Source: Sipunculus nudus
Taxonomy: Eukaryota; Annelida; Sipuncula; Golfingiida; Sipunculidae
Assembly (NCBI GenBank): GCA_026874595.1
Contig: CM049307.1
Span: forward strand, 64,474,870 to 64,538,869
Direction: 5' to 3'
DNA length: 64,000 bases
The notes beneath the pieces were generated by a model, which saw only the letters and a list, made by a program, of their open reading frames with translations, was not told where the DNA came from and did not search any database. A program made the translations under genes and the position numbers. This document shows, piece after piece, positions 44,660-55,942 of the stretch. Within the stretch, counting starts at the first letter, position 1. Each line of letters opens with the position of its first letter.

Positions 44660-45304
44660 GGTGGTAGGCAGCTGTGATGTTGGTATGCCCAAGGTTGGGA
44701 GAAAGAGAGCTGTGTGCCGTACCTGTGAGCTTCATGGGCCCGGTTACAACAATTGCCCATATCGACACCGGTTATACAGTTCACAGGCAGTCATCACTGG
44801 GACTAACTTGGTCATAGGTGACAGTATTGTCAAATACATAAAGGGCTGTCAACATACTGATTCTGAGTCAAGACTGGGGGCAACTGTGGACTGTTTTATT
44901 TCATACTTGCAAGCCTCTAAGTATCATTTGGCCCTTCATATTTCATGTTGGGACCAACGATGTGCATCAGCTGTCCCAGAAAGTCATACAGGAAAATTCT
45001 GTGAACTTTAGTGCTTGGCAAAACAAATGGCTCCTGAAGCAGTGCTAGGTGTTTCGTCGATACTGCCTCTGCAAAGGTACACCAGTTTGCAGAAAGTGTA
45101 GTTGTAGCAAATAACAAGGTCTTGAAGCATGTTGCCAAATAGGCAGGGTCCCACTTCCTGCCTTCATACAGGCTATCCTTAAAGAGAGTTTAGTGGATAG
45201 TGGACTCTTTGCGAGAGACAGCTTGCATTAAAATGTTAAGGGAACAGATGTGCTGCAAGAATATTTAATTGGCAGCATTGTTAGATTGCAGGGTCTTGCT
45301 AAAT
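44660..45304 (+). pseudogene. SGNH-hydrolase-like ORF in gypsy-type leader, decayed
   Basis: Frame 1 begins near 44679 with a Cys/His cluster (CRTCELHGPGYNNCPYRHRL), followed by VIGDSIVKYIKG, a block I GDS motif at 44817-44825. After a frameshift, HVGTNDVHQLSQK supplies block III (GTND, 44950-44961), and RDSLH supplies block V (DxxH, 45217-45228). SGNH hydrolases use Ser of GDS and Asp/His of DxxH. Order and spacing are compatible with a single domain of about 170 residues. It is broken by at least one frameshift and by stops. Position after a primer-binding site suggests a retroelement-encoded accessory or gag-fused domain. Confidence 0.6.
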
Positions 45305-45567
45305 GAATATCAGTATTTCAGTTTTGTGATATATATATTTGCCTTGCAGTCCATCGGCGACGGTGGAAGCTGATTCAGGTAAGTGCATATATAGTTTCCA
45401 CTGATTACAGGTCATAGTGTTTTTTAGCTGAACCTGCCCTTTGTGACTTGGTTGGTTACAGGGAGAATACTGACTCAACCTTGGCTGCACCAGGTCATAA
45501 GGGGTGGGTCTAGGCTCAATGTAAATGTTCTAATTTTAACAGCAATAACAGTAGGACAGTTTCTGTT

Positions 45568-46180
45568 ATGGCGACAGTGGAAATGCTGTCAAAGGAGGTT
45601 GAGAGGTTGAAGGCAGCCCTTCAGGCCCAGAACCAAAATGGCGCTGGTGATAGGCAGGAACAGCTTGCTGTACGTTACTAGGGTTGTGCATGCCAGTGCT
45701 GTGACCAAGCTAAAGTCCTTTACAGGGGCAACTCAGGAGTGGATGTTAAATCATAATAGATAATAATAATCATTGTAAATAAATAGATAATGTTAAATCA
45801 GGAAGCTTCGTCTAATCTGCTGTTCGGTGTTTGTGAGAGCCAGTTAACCCCAAGAACTTGAGCATAATTGATCTCGCATCGGCTTATAACCAAACTGAAG
45901 TGGCAAAAGAAGATCAGAGAAAGACAGCCTTTACTACTCCTTTGTATTTTATACCAATACACCAGGATGCCCTTCAGCTTGTCTAATAGTCCTGCGACCT
46001 TCAAAAGGCTGATGATGACAGTATACAGGGATCAGCTCATGTCTTCCATGTTCGTGTACCTGGACAACATTATTATCTACAGTTGCACCAAAGATGAACA
46101 ACTAGATAGATTTGAGGTGGTTCTCAAGAAACTCAAATAACGCGAGTCAATCCTTAATAATGTGGAGACCCTTTGAATTG
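45568..46180 (+). pseudogene. Ty3/gypsy relic 4: gag start and RT fragment
   Basis: MATVEMLSKEVERLKAALQA at 45568 looks like a gag coiled-coil start. Sequence then jumps (deletion) to reverse transcriptase from about 45862: IDLASAYNQTEVAKEDQRKT, QYTRMPFSLSNSPATFKRLM and VYLDNIIIYSCTKDEQLD. The catalytic box is YLDN (46057-46068) instead of YLDD, which should abolish activity. The frame ends at 46138. A frameshift near 45900 separates the first RT block. Confidence 0.75.
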
Positions 46181-46519
46181 GACTGCCTTTTGGAGGTAAA
46201 GTGTGCATAGAAACTGTTCACCTATCATGCTTGCAAGTTATGCAGTTTTTGATATATACCTATGATTATTCTCAGTAACCTTGAACAATTGTTTCTGTTA
46301 TTATACTAATTAATAGTAAGGTAGCCAATATTTACCTACAAATATCATGAATATTTGTCTTAAATGAAAGTATGCAATTATAGAAGAACCTGGTGAAATA
46401 CCCACATGAACTGGGCTAAAGTTCCTACTTTAACACATATAGAGGGACCGACATCAGCTAATTTAAACTATTGAAAAATATGACATTGTCCAATACTACT
46501 CAATATAAAGAGGATCGAC

Positions 46520-49197
46520 TGTACTTAAAGACAGCCCTTCCTGCAGTGGTAATGCATCACAGGCATTTGATGATAAACTCCATGTAACAACCTCTCAGAC
46601 TCTGACTGCTTCAACAGAAAACTTCCAAGTAAAGGACACTCAACATGCCATTAAAGAACCACAGATATGGAAACAGCCTGAAACCGCATGAACTTTTTTT
46701 GCAATCTCTGCCTACACCATGACTTTGGTGAGGTCTACAACATTCAGATAAGCTCATCCCAGAAGAAAAATACAGGATTTTGCAAAACATTTACAAACCT
46801 GACAATGAATACCAATTTCCAAAACATAAAGGAGCCTGTAACAGAAACTTCACATACAAATGCCTATTAAAATACAACTGGATAGTATACAGCAAAGCTC
46901 AGGATCGGGCATTCTGTGTACCTTGTGCAATATTCGCAGGGGACACTGCCAAAATGGAGCTCTAGTGAAAAGTCCTATGAAAAAATTCAAAAATGCCACT
47001 ACTGTTCTAGATGTGCATGGAAAAAGTCAGTACCATCAAAATGCAGTATTGGATAGATGAGCATTATGCCCATTACAGATAAAAAACAAGATGATATTTC
47101 AGTACAGCTGAACAATGTTTGGGCCAAACGCATTACAGAAAACAGGAATTAGTAATGCCATATTCTAAAAACAGTAATTCTATGTGGGAGACAAAATATT
47201 GCATTTTGGGGTCACCATGAAGATAGGCATGATAAAATGTGACAATGACATGGATGAAAGAGAAGAAAACTGAGGTAATCCGGGAACTTTCAAGTGTTGC
47301 TGGACTTCCGTGTTGCTTCTGGTGCTAAAGTCCTGGACAAGCACTTTTGCACATGCCCTAGAAGTCATCATATTGTTCCAAAACAGTTCAGAATCAACAT
47401 ATGGAACTGTGTGGAGATTACCGCAGAATGAACATTTTTGAGGAAATCCAAGTATTTTGTGTGGTCTTGCTGATAAGTGTACTGATGTGTCAAACAAAGA
47501 ACAGCTTTCCTCAGTGCTGCCTTTTGTAGACAGCAAGAACAATATTCCTGAAGAATTGGTTGACTTTATACATTGCAAGGATCGAGTCACTGATGAGGAC
47601 ATTTCTCGGCTGACTGAGATAATTTGGACTGGATGTCAACTATATGCAGGGACAAGGGTATGATGGAGCTGGGAATATGACTGGCAAAATTCGGGCACTG
47701 CAGCCAAAATACAAAGTGAGATTCCCGCTGCATTGTATGTGCATTGCAATGCACACATATTGAATCTGTGCATCGTCAAATCCTGTGTGCTGCAATCAAT
47801 TGGATATATGATGGGAATTGTGGTGGAAATCAGCATATTCTTCAGATATTCACCAAAACGGCAGGATAAATTAGAGTAGGAAATCAGAAAAATCTACTCA
47901 GATGAAAAGAAAAATAAATTAATCAACATGTGTAAGACAAAGTGGGTGGAGAGACACCAGGCCTTTGAGACATTCAAAGATCTTTATTTTGCTGATGTGG
48001 ATGTCTTTCAAGAAAAAACTTGAAAACCCTTCCCTTTGGAACAAAGAAAGTTAAACAAGCCCAAAATCAATGCTCTTGGCAGTTACTAACTCCAATTTTC
48101 TGATGGCATTTGTTGTTTCCAGGAATGTTCTGGGCTTTGCTAAGGGACTGTCCTCAAGCCTAAAAGCCAGAAATCAAATTATCTGCAAGGCGATGCAAGA
48201 GGTTTCAGTAGTTAAGAGTGCTCTTCAATCAACAAGAGAACAAGTAGAGTAAAAAAAAACAGAAATGGTATGAAATAGCAGAAAGCATGGGCAAGGGAGT
48301 GAATGTGGAAGAGCCAAAGCTACCAAGGAAATGTAGACTTAAAAAAAACAAGAACAATACACCAGCTAAAACCACTGAGGAACATTACAGAGTGACTCTT
48401 ACAGTTCCTTTCATGGATCATATGCTCACACAGCTGGATGATAAATTTGTGGAAAGCAAATGAAAAGCAACAAATGGGTTATTTCTTATTCTAAGTAAGT
48501 TTCAAGAAAATATTGGCTGGAAAGAGATGCTGCAAATCTATCAAGCTGATGTGCCCTTCCAAGAAAATTTTGACAATGAATTTGAATGTTGGAGGAAGAA
48601 ATGGCATGTTCCTTCAACAGTGGAAGAAAGTATGGACCATGCAGACAAGGTTTTGTACCCAAACATTAGCACACTACTGCAAATCACTGCCACACTCCCA
48701 GTGACCACAAGTGAGTGTTAACATAGCTTTTCCAGTATAAGGAGGCTAAAAACTTATTTGAGAAGCAAAATGGGACAAACAAGGCTAAGTGGGTTGGTGA
48801 TGATGCACATCCATTATGAGAAAGATGTTGACAAAAAGGCCATCAACAGTGACTTTGCAAGGAAGGGCATCCTCACAGAATGGATTTGGTTTATATTCTT
48901 GACTCTGATGAGAAATAGGTGCAGGACTTAAATTGTCAACATGCATGGTTATATTTTCAAACTGCTGCTTTCTCTCCAACCTATTAGAAACAAAAATGTC
49001 TGGGTTAAGTGCCCAAAACATGCTCAAATTTGATTTCTTAATCATCATATTATCATAATCTGCACCGTGTGAGGGAGACACCCCTCCCCCCCCCCCCCCC
49101 ACCCACTTGGGTAGTAAATTTCCTCAAACAATAATGTTCATGAAAGCTCTCACCTCATCTGTCACCCCTCTAACATTTTGTTCTGGATATGCCACTG
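46520..49197 (+). pseudogene. hAT transposase pseudogene (TTF/BED-type zinc finger, dimerisation domain)
   Basis: Broken frames in order: ILQNIYKPDNEYQFPKHKG, WIVYSKAQDRAFCVPCAIFA (TTF-type zinc-finger region, 46780-46960), KFKNATTVLDVHGKSQYHQN (46983 on), RNase-H-like core pieces (47190-48240), DVPFQENFDNEFECWRKKW (48549 on) and the C-terminal dimerisation motif TTSEC..SFSSIRRLKTYLR, then GLVMMHIHYEKDVD (48706-48830). This is the ZMYM6/P52rIPK-like hAT branch. At least ten frameshifts or stops. The probable right terminus TCTGGATATGCCACTG is at 49182-49197; the left terminus was not found. Confidence 0.8.
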
Positions 49198-49427
49198 AGG
49201 AATACATGTCTTTTATATTATCATAGTGTTATGGAGTAAGAAAGGGCATATTTGTGACTTGATATATATTCAAAGGAATATTTCATTATTTAAAATCTAA
49301 ATTTACTTCTGGAACAAATCAAGATCAATTTTGGTTTCAGTCTGTTCTGATATTCAGACAGAGTCAAAGATTATTAATGGTTACCTGACAACCAAGTATC
49401 TACTGGTAATTCAGTATGTTTGTAGAG

Positions 49428-51824
49428 CAGGCTTGGGTCAAGTACATGTACTTGTACTTGGTACTTGTACTCAAGTACAACATTTTCAGTACTTGGCCTG
49501 TACTTGTACTTGGTACTTTTTACCAAGTACAGTACTTGAACTGTACTTGTACTTGCTAACAAGTGACCCATGGGTCATGACGCTCAGCCGACTGGGAAGA
49601 TATTTGCAAAAGGAAATTTTATCATCTGAATGGTAGTATATTCCCATTCAACTGAAGCATCAAACAGATTAACCAACAGGCCAAGATTGTGTCTGTATTT
49701 ATATATCTCAAAAATAGAGAAAAAATGCGTAAACTTTAAAAAAAATACAGGTGGCTCCACCAGTCTGCAGAAACTAATAAAAACACTTAATGGTCAATAT
49801 CCATGCAAAGAATCATAGTGATCTCTGCATTAGTTGTTCAGATACTTCAGCTTTTGTATCAAATTTTCCATTATTCTGAGGGATACTTCCGAGTCCTATA
49901 GCTTGAAGGATATGGGTAACAGAGACCTAATTTCAGGTTTCCACAGACACTTTTCATGGACCTCCTTGCAACACAATAATGAAGATTCTAGGTCCAGTTT
50001 TCACAATTTGTGCCATGTTAACAGATGACAGCATCATTAAAGGTCTCAAAAATAGAGAAAAAAATTCCTAAAAAATCGAAAAATAAAGGTGGCACCACCA
50101 GTCTGCAGAAACTGTTGTAACATCTCAAGATCAATATGTATGCCAAAAATCATGACCATCAGTGATGTAGTTAATGAGATATTGAAGTTTTTGTATGAAA
50201 TTTTTGACTATTCTGGGGGTACTTTGGGGCCCAATAGCTGGAAGGATATGGGTAACAGAGACCTAATTTCTGGTTTCCATGGAGACTTTTCATAGGTCTC
50301 TCACTGTGTCATGAATTAAGATTCTAGGTCCAGTCTATACGATTTGTGGCCTGTTAACAGATGTTCACATTTTTTAAGGTCTCAAAAAATAAAGAAAAAA
50401 ATTCGTAAAAAATCGAAAAATACAGGTGGCGCACCAGTCTGCAGGAATTGATGGAACATCTCGTGATTAATATGTATGCCAAAAAATCATGACCATCAGT
50501 GATGTAGTTAATGAGATATTCAAGTTTTTGTATGAAATTTTGGACTATTTTTGGGGGTACTTTGGGGCCCCATAGCTCGAAGGATATGGGTAACAGAGAC
50601 CTAATTTCTGGTTACCAAGGAGATTTTTTATCGACCTCTCAGAATATCAAGTGACAAGATTCTAGGTCCAGCAGTTACGATTTGTGCCTAGTTAATGGAC
50701 AGACAGACAGACGGACGACGGACAAAGAGTGATCGCTATAGCTCAGCATGACTGAAAGTCAGCTCAGCAAAAAATGTACTTGAAAAATCAATTACATTTC
50801 AAGTACTAATCAAGTACATGTATTTTTTTCAATTATTTTGAATACAGAGCCACTTATCTACTTACCATAAACACAGCATCAGGTCAGACAGAAATCTTAG
50901 CACTATGTATGACTTATAGACTCAGACAGAACTGACACTAGACTGAATAATTCAACCTGTTTTGTGAGTTGTTCTGATGAACCAAAACTATACCTCAGTC
51001 CTAAACTGCTCAGATCCTCATACCTGATTATATGAATGGCTTGTGGAAACACTACCTACTGAGTATCATGTTCATCAAGTGCAATGACAGCTAGTGTATG
51101 CATAATTAAATGAAATGTAGATGAAAATGACAACTAAATATTATTTTCATCAACTATTCCCAGTAGCTGTGAAAGACTGAAAGTTCATCAAGACATCTCT
51201 GTGGATTACCTAGATAAAAAAAATTCAGCAATTCAAGCATCAACTGCATCTTTTTTGTGTTCTGAAATATGACTGTGTAATAGTGTATATAATATACATA
51301 TTTCTTATAGTATAAGTATTATTTTCATAAACTTTTACCAACTGCTGTGAAAAGCCTTAAAAACTATCACCCTGGATAACCTAGAATTAAAACAAACATA
51401 CAGCTAAGTTAAGTAGGAATTCAGGCATCAAAGCACCATTTCTTGTGTACTGATATATGACTGTGTAATATATAAATAAATGTATATAAATACTGAAAGG
51501 CCATCAAGACTGTCACCCTGGATTACCTAGAATAACAAAAAAAACTTTCAGCAATTGAAGCATAAACCCACCTTTTTGGTTACCAGTACTGATATCTGAC
51601 TCTGAACAGTGTGTATAATATAGGTAATTGTTTTATCAATAAATATTCAGAAAAATGGCTTTTTTAGTTTTTTAATTAAAAGTACTTGTACTTGTACTCA
51701 AGTACAGACCCCTGTACTTGTACTCAAGTCAGTGAAAATTGTGTACTTGTACTTGTACTTGTACTTGTCAAATTCTGAAGTACTTGTACTCAAGTACTTA
51801 CCCCCTGTACTTGACCCAAGCCTG
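49428..51824. mobile_element. Non-autonomous hAT-type element, CAAGTA subtype, 2397 bp with nested insertion
   Basis: Perfect 18-bp TIRs CAGGCTTGGGTCAAGTAC (49428-49445) and complement (51807-51824), with identical 8-bp flanking repeats TTGTAGAG (49420-49427, 51825-51832). The arms are made of TACTTG hexamers, matching the TIR tail TCAAGTAC. The right half (51080-51600) has three diverged units of about 190 bp (TGACTGTGTAATA, CACCCTGGATwACCTAGAAT). A Helitron-like copy lies at 49558-50768, so the original length was about 1.19 kb. No coding frame. Confidence 0.92.
49558..50768 (-). mobile_element. Helitron-like element with three satellite units, nested in hAT-type element
   Basis: Starts AACAAGTGACCCATGGGTCA then TGACGCTCAGC. 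It contains three 337-bp-type units (TGGCTCCACCAGTCTGCAG at 49751, then near 50090 and 50427), a GACAGACAGACAGACGGAC microsatellite (50698-50722), and terminal hairpin GCTATAGCTCAGCATGACTG then AAAGTCAGCTCAGC. It is the same family as 54585-59010 and carries the empty site for the nested element found there. Confidence 0.8.
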
Positions 51825-51832
51825 TTGTAGAG

Positions 51833-52500
51833 CCTTAATGTACTCTCACAAATTAACTCTGAATTGGTTTCTATTGTAGTAGATTTGCATTACTCCAAGA
51901 ATTGGGCATTGATGGCTGTGTTTTGGTGGTCCCGGATGATCAACTGACGCATGCGCAGAAGACCCGACGTTCAATGGAAGACAAGAAACCCTATTATTTG
52001 AGAAGACTTTATCCGCAGATATCTCGGGTTCATTCTGCCATCGGACCTTGAAGGTAAGCCAGATTGTTGCTTACCTATGTAAGTGCAAAACGCTTACACT
52101 ATGATGAGATCAGCAGATCATGTTTATGTGAGTCCAGAAATAAGATTGAGTTCAATCTATATCTTGATGTATGTCAGGTCAGACTTTTTTTTTACAAGAT
52201 AACTTTAGACCAATCTAATCAGATAAAACTTTTAAAGTACATTTTTGACTCTGATGTAATTGTGACCTACTTTAGGTCATCCCATAAGGTTCAGCTTTTA
52301 TGACAAAATGCAGAACAATGGGTGTGTATGTCTCATATGTCACATGACAGCTCTGTATCAAAACTCTTGTATCGTGCATGCCCACACTGCACAGAGACCT
52401 TCCTCCTGCTGTAACAAACATGTCAACTGATCTGGAATAAAGTCAAGTGTCTACGGTACCAACCTAGTCTTGTGACTCTCTCTCAATCTGTGTTACAAAT
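51833..52500 (+). other. Upstream region of gypsy 5, possible LTR remnant
   Basis: AATAAA at 52436-52441 and an end like CTGTGTTACA (52488-52497) before gag suggest R/U5 sequence. No matching copy was recognised downstream of pol, so an LTR is not proven. Confidence 0.35.
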
Positions 52501-52509
52501 TGTAACAAT

Positions 52510-53322
52510 AGTAAGTTCTCAGGTGACTAAGATTTTGAGAAATGGTGCAGACAATTTGAGCGTATTGCCAAAGCTAATAACTGGCCAGAGCAGAAGTATA
52601 ATATAATAATGCCAGCTTACATTACAGGAAGGGCGGCAGACTTGCTAGAGAAGCTCGATCTGGAAAATATGAGTTATACGGACCTAAAGAAAAATCTAGC
52701 CGCCCTACTAAATCCAGAAGAATCACAAAGGCTACATTTGAGTGATCTATTCATCAAAAAGATGGGTGATAATGACACTGTTGAAGATTACAGTAGGCAA
52801 ATCATCGTATTAGTAAAGAAGGCCTACGGAGAAAAATTTCCTCAAGAACATTTGCTTACACTTCAGCGTGAACATTTCCTTCACGGACTTAATGATAAAT
52901 TGATAAAACCTGTGTTAGGCCATGCGCCCAAGACGTTTGAAGACGCTCTTCATTGGGCAAAGTATGAAGAAGCATTAGAGACTTACCACAAAAGAAACGG
53001 CCCAAGAAATCTCGATCAGGTCGGAGGTGACCATTTACATACCACATTGTTGCACTGTCTTAAAGACTTAACTGATGAACTCCAAGAGCTTAGATTTTCT
53101 AAAAATCAGGCCGCAAGCAGTCAACCTCCTGATGTAAACACAAACTACAGACCACAAACTGGCAGACCACAGTATCACTGGCCCAGCCGAACTGCAGATG
53201 GTAGACCTATATGTCATTTTTGCCGGAGGCCAGGACATATCAAGGCATCGTGCCGTGAATGGATCACGCAGACAACAGCGGCGCCACCTGCTGTACCTTT
53301 GGTGAACCAAGCTATTCACTGA
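52510..53322 (+). pseudogene. Gypsy 5 gag with CCHC zinc knuckle
   Basis: The frame begins upstream of the first Met with SKFSGD, an in-frame TAA (52528-52530) and DFEKWCRQFERIAKANNWPE. It continues open from 52531 to TGA 53320-53322: capsid-like LHLSDLFIKKMGDNDTVEDY, REHFLHGLNDKLIKPVLG, then zinc knuckle CHFCRRPGHIKASC (CX2CX4HX4C, near 53210-53250). The true N-terminus is missing or cut by the stop. The 3-prime part continues in other frames to 53510. Capsid and nucleocapsid role is inferred from the family. Confidence 0.85.
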
Positions 53323-53507
53323 TACCCTTACACCTATGCGCCTCAACCTTACAGTGGTCCACATAACTTCCAGGCCATGCCAGTGCACCCGGTACCTGGC
53401 CAGTTTGCAGCCCCTGCCAGTTATTTAAACCAGACACAGCCTCCTGCAGCCGACCCGGGCAGGATGGCAGCAACACCAGGTCAACAGGGTCCACAAAATC
53501 AGCCTCA

Positions 53508-53939
53508 GTGACTTGTAAGAACTGTGTTTTTGTTCATTTGCAGTTAAATAATCAACATGTTCAATCATGCATCGATACAGGATCTAGCATTACTTTGGTC
53601 AGTAGTGAATTTTACAGAACTATGTGTAACCCACCTGTATTGCAGGCCTGTACAAATATTAAGGCTACATCTGTAACTGGTGATCCTTTGTTGATTGAAG
53701 GAGTTGTAGGTCTACAGTATGAGTTATCACCGGGTAAATCCTTAGTATACCCCACACTTGTGATAAGAAATACGGATGGCAATGTGTCTAGCATATTGGG
53801 TACTGATTTTCTGACAACTGCTGGTATTGAGGTTAATTTTGCAAACAAATCTGTGAAATGTGCTGATTGTGTATTGCCTAGTATATTTCCACATTACACA
53901 TGTACAGGTACTCAAGTCATACACTGTAACAGCCAGTGA
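53508..53939 (+). pseudogene. Gypsy 5 aspartic protease
   Basis: Retroviral-type protease frame: CIDTGSSITLVSSEF (active-site DTGS near 53570-53585), flap region, and SSILGTDFLTTAGIEV (the ILGxDFL strand). It lies between gag and RT, as in all Ty3/gypsy pol polyproteins. The frame shifts near 53900 before continuing toward RT. Confidence 0.88.
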
Positions 53940-54041
53940 AACTTTTGAAGTTCCTCCTAGATCAGAAGCCATCATAGTTGGCAGGATTATGGCTGAAATG
54001 TTCAAAGTGCATCTTGTTTTGTTTATAAACATGAAGGCATT

Positions 54042-54584
54042 GTGTATCCTGCCCAGAAGTTTCAAGATAGATATAACTTGTTTTGTGCTAGAGTTTTAGC
54101 CAAAATGACACCGTGTGGTGATAACATTTACATTATACCTGTCAGAGTAGCAAATTTTCAGGAGACTCCTGTCAAGATTTACAATCATTCTACTCTTGCA
54201 TGTTTCATCCCTGAGCAGGTTGATACAGTTGAGTATTGTAGAACACCTGGTCATGATCTTAACCACACTAAACATACCTCTGACAGAATTTCAAGTGTGA
54301 ATATTGAGACTGATATGTTAAGTGCAGACCAAAATGATACATTACTTAATTTACTGTCAGAATACAGTGATGTATTTGCTGCTTCTGTTGATCAGCTGGG
54401 CAGCACAAACATAGCTCAGCATAACATTAATACTGGAGATGCTCGACCAATTTTTCAGCGTCCATACAGACTGCCCTATGCCCAGAGAGAGTCTGTTAAA
54501 ACCCAGATAGATCAGATATTAGCAAATAAAATTATTGAGAGGTCATCAAGCCCATGGGCATCACCCATTGTTGTAGTGAAAAAG
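54042..54584 (+). pseudogene. Gypsy 5 reverse transcriptase, N-terminal part
   Basis: Linker, then LLSEYSDVFAASVDQLGSTN, INTGDARPIFQRPYRLPYAQ and SSSPWASPIVVVKK, the standard entry to Ty3/gypsy RT. The frame is cut by the 4.4-kb Helitron-like insertion inside the VVVKKxNG motif; RT resumes at 59012. Confidence 0.9.
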
Positions 54585-54768
54585 AACAAGTGACCCATGG
54601 GTCATGACGCTCAGCTGACTGGGAAGAGATTCACAAAAGGAAATTTTATCACCAGAATGGTAGTATATACCCATTCAACTGAAGCATCAAACAGATTAAC
54701 CAACAGGCCAAGATTTAGTCTGTATTTATATATCTCAAAAATAGAGAAAAATGTGTAAACTTTTAAAA

Positions 54769-55940
54769 CTAGAATACGGGTAACCGACAAGTGACTACAT
54801 GTATCTGCCAAAATCGGATAGTGAGGCATGGATTGAGTGGCAAGGGGAAATAGAGTGAGGTATGTTGCATATTAGCATGGATGTCTGCAGCCTAAATGTG
54901 TATGTAGGTTGTGCCACCTACCACAAATCCAGAAATCTGTCCAAGTTGTATACACCTGCAAAATTTTAGGCAGAAAAGTCAAACCACTACATGTATATGA
55001 GCGATTTTTGCCCATGGCAGACAAACAGACAAACACCGTGCAAAAATCTTTGCAGGTAACCCCTCCAGTTTTGTGTATGATAAAGACCTATGTGAGATCT
55101 AAACACATGCACAATTTTGGCCCAATCGGTCAAATGGTTCCTGAGATATGAGGTTGGATGTGTCCAGCGTTAACTAGAATGTAGGTGGCGCCACCTGTCA
55201 TAAAATCAAGAAAGCTGTCCACGATGTATAAACCTGCAAAATTTTAGGCATTTATGTCGAACCACTACAGAGAAATGAGTAATTTTAGGCCACGGCAGAC
55301 TAACAGACAGACGCTGTGCAAACATTGTTACAGGTGGCGCCACCATTTTTTGTGTATGTTACAGAGCTATCAAAGGGCTACATTTGTATAAATTTTATTT
55401 CCTGATCGGTCAAACGGTTCCCGAGATATAAGCTTGGATGTCATCAGCATGAACGTGAACATAGGTGGCGCCACCTGTCATAAAATCAAGAAAGCTATCC
55501 TGGATGTATACACATGACGAATTTCAGGTGAATTAGTCAATTCACTGCAGAGATATGAGTGATTTTAACCCAAGGCAGATGAACAGATGGACACTGTGCA
55601 AACATGGTTACAGGTGGCGCCACCATTTTTTGTGTATGTTATAAAGCAATCCAAGGGCTACATTTGTATCAATTTTATTTCCTGATCGGTCAAACGGTTC
55701 CCAAGATATGAGGGTTTATGAGTGGAAACAGACCCACAAATGGACACTGGATAGAGAGGAAAGGTCAGAGGTCAATGCAAATTGGTTAGGCACCAGTTCA
55801 CATGTGACCCGATAATAGGTGTAAGTTTGGGAAAAATCGGTCCATTAGTCTCTGAGGACCTCTCTGGAAACGAACGCCGCCACGGCGGAGGACCTCGGTC
55901 AAAAACATAGTATCCGCAAAACTTCGTTTTGGCGGATACA
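54769..55940 (+). mobile_element. Satellite-bearing element with terminal hairpin, copy 1, nested
   Basis: Interrupts the Helitron-like element between CTTTTAAAA and AAAATACAGGTGGC, a junction that is intact at 49735-49750. Units centred on TAGGTGGCGCCACCTGTC (55183, 55464) alternate with CAGGTGGCGCCACCATTTTT (55331, 55612); dimer period is 281 bp. It ends with the hairpin GTATCCGCAAAACTTCGTTT then TGGCGGATACA. Confidence 0.8.
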
Positions 55941-55942
55941 AA

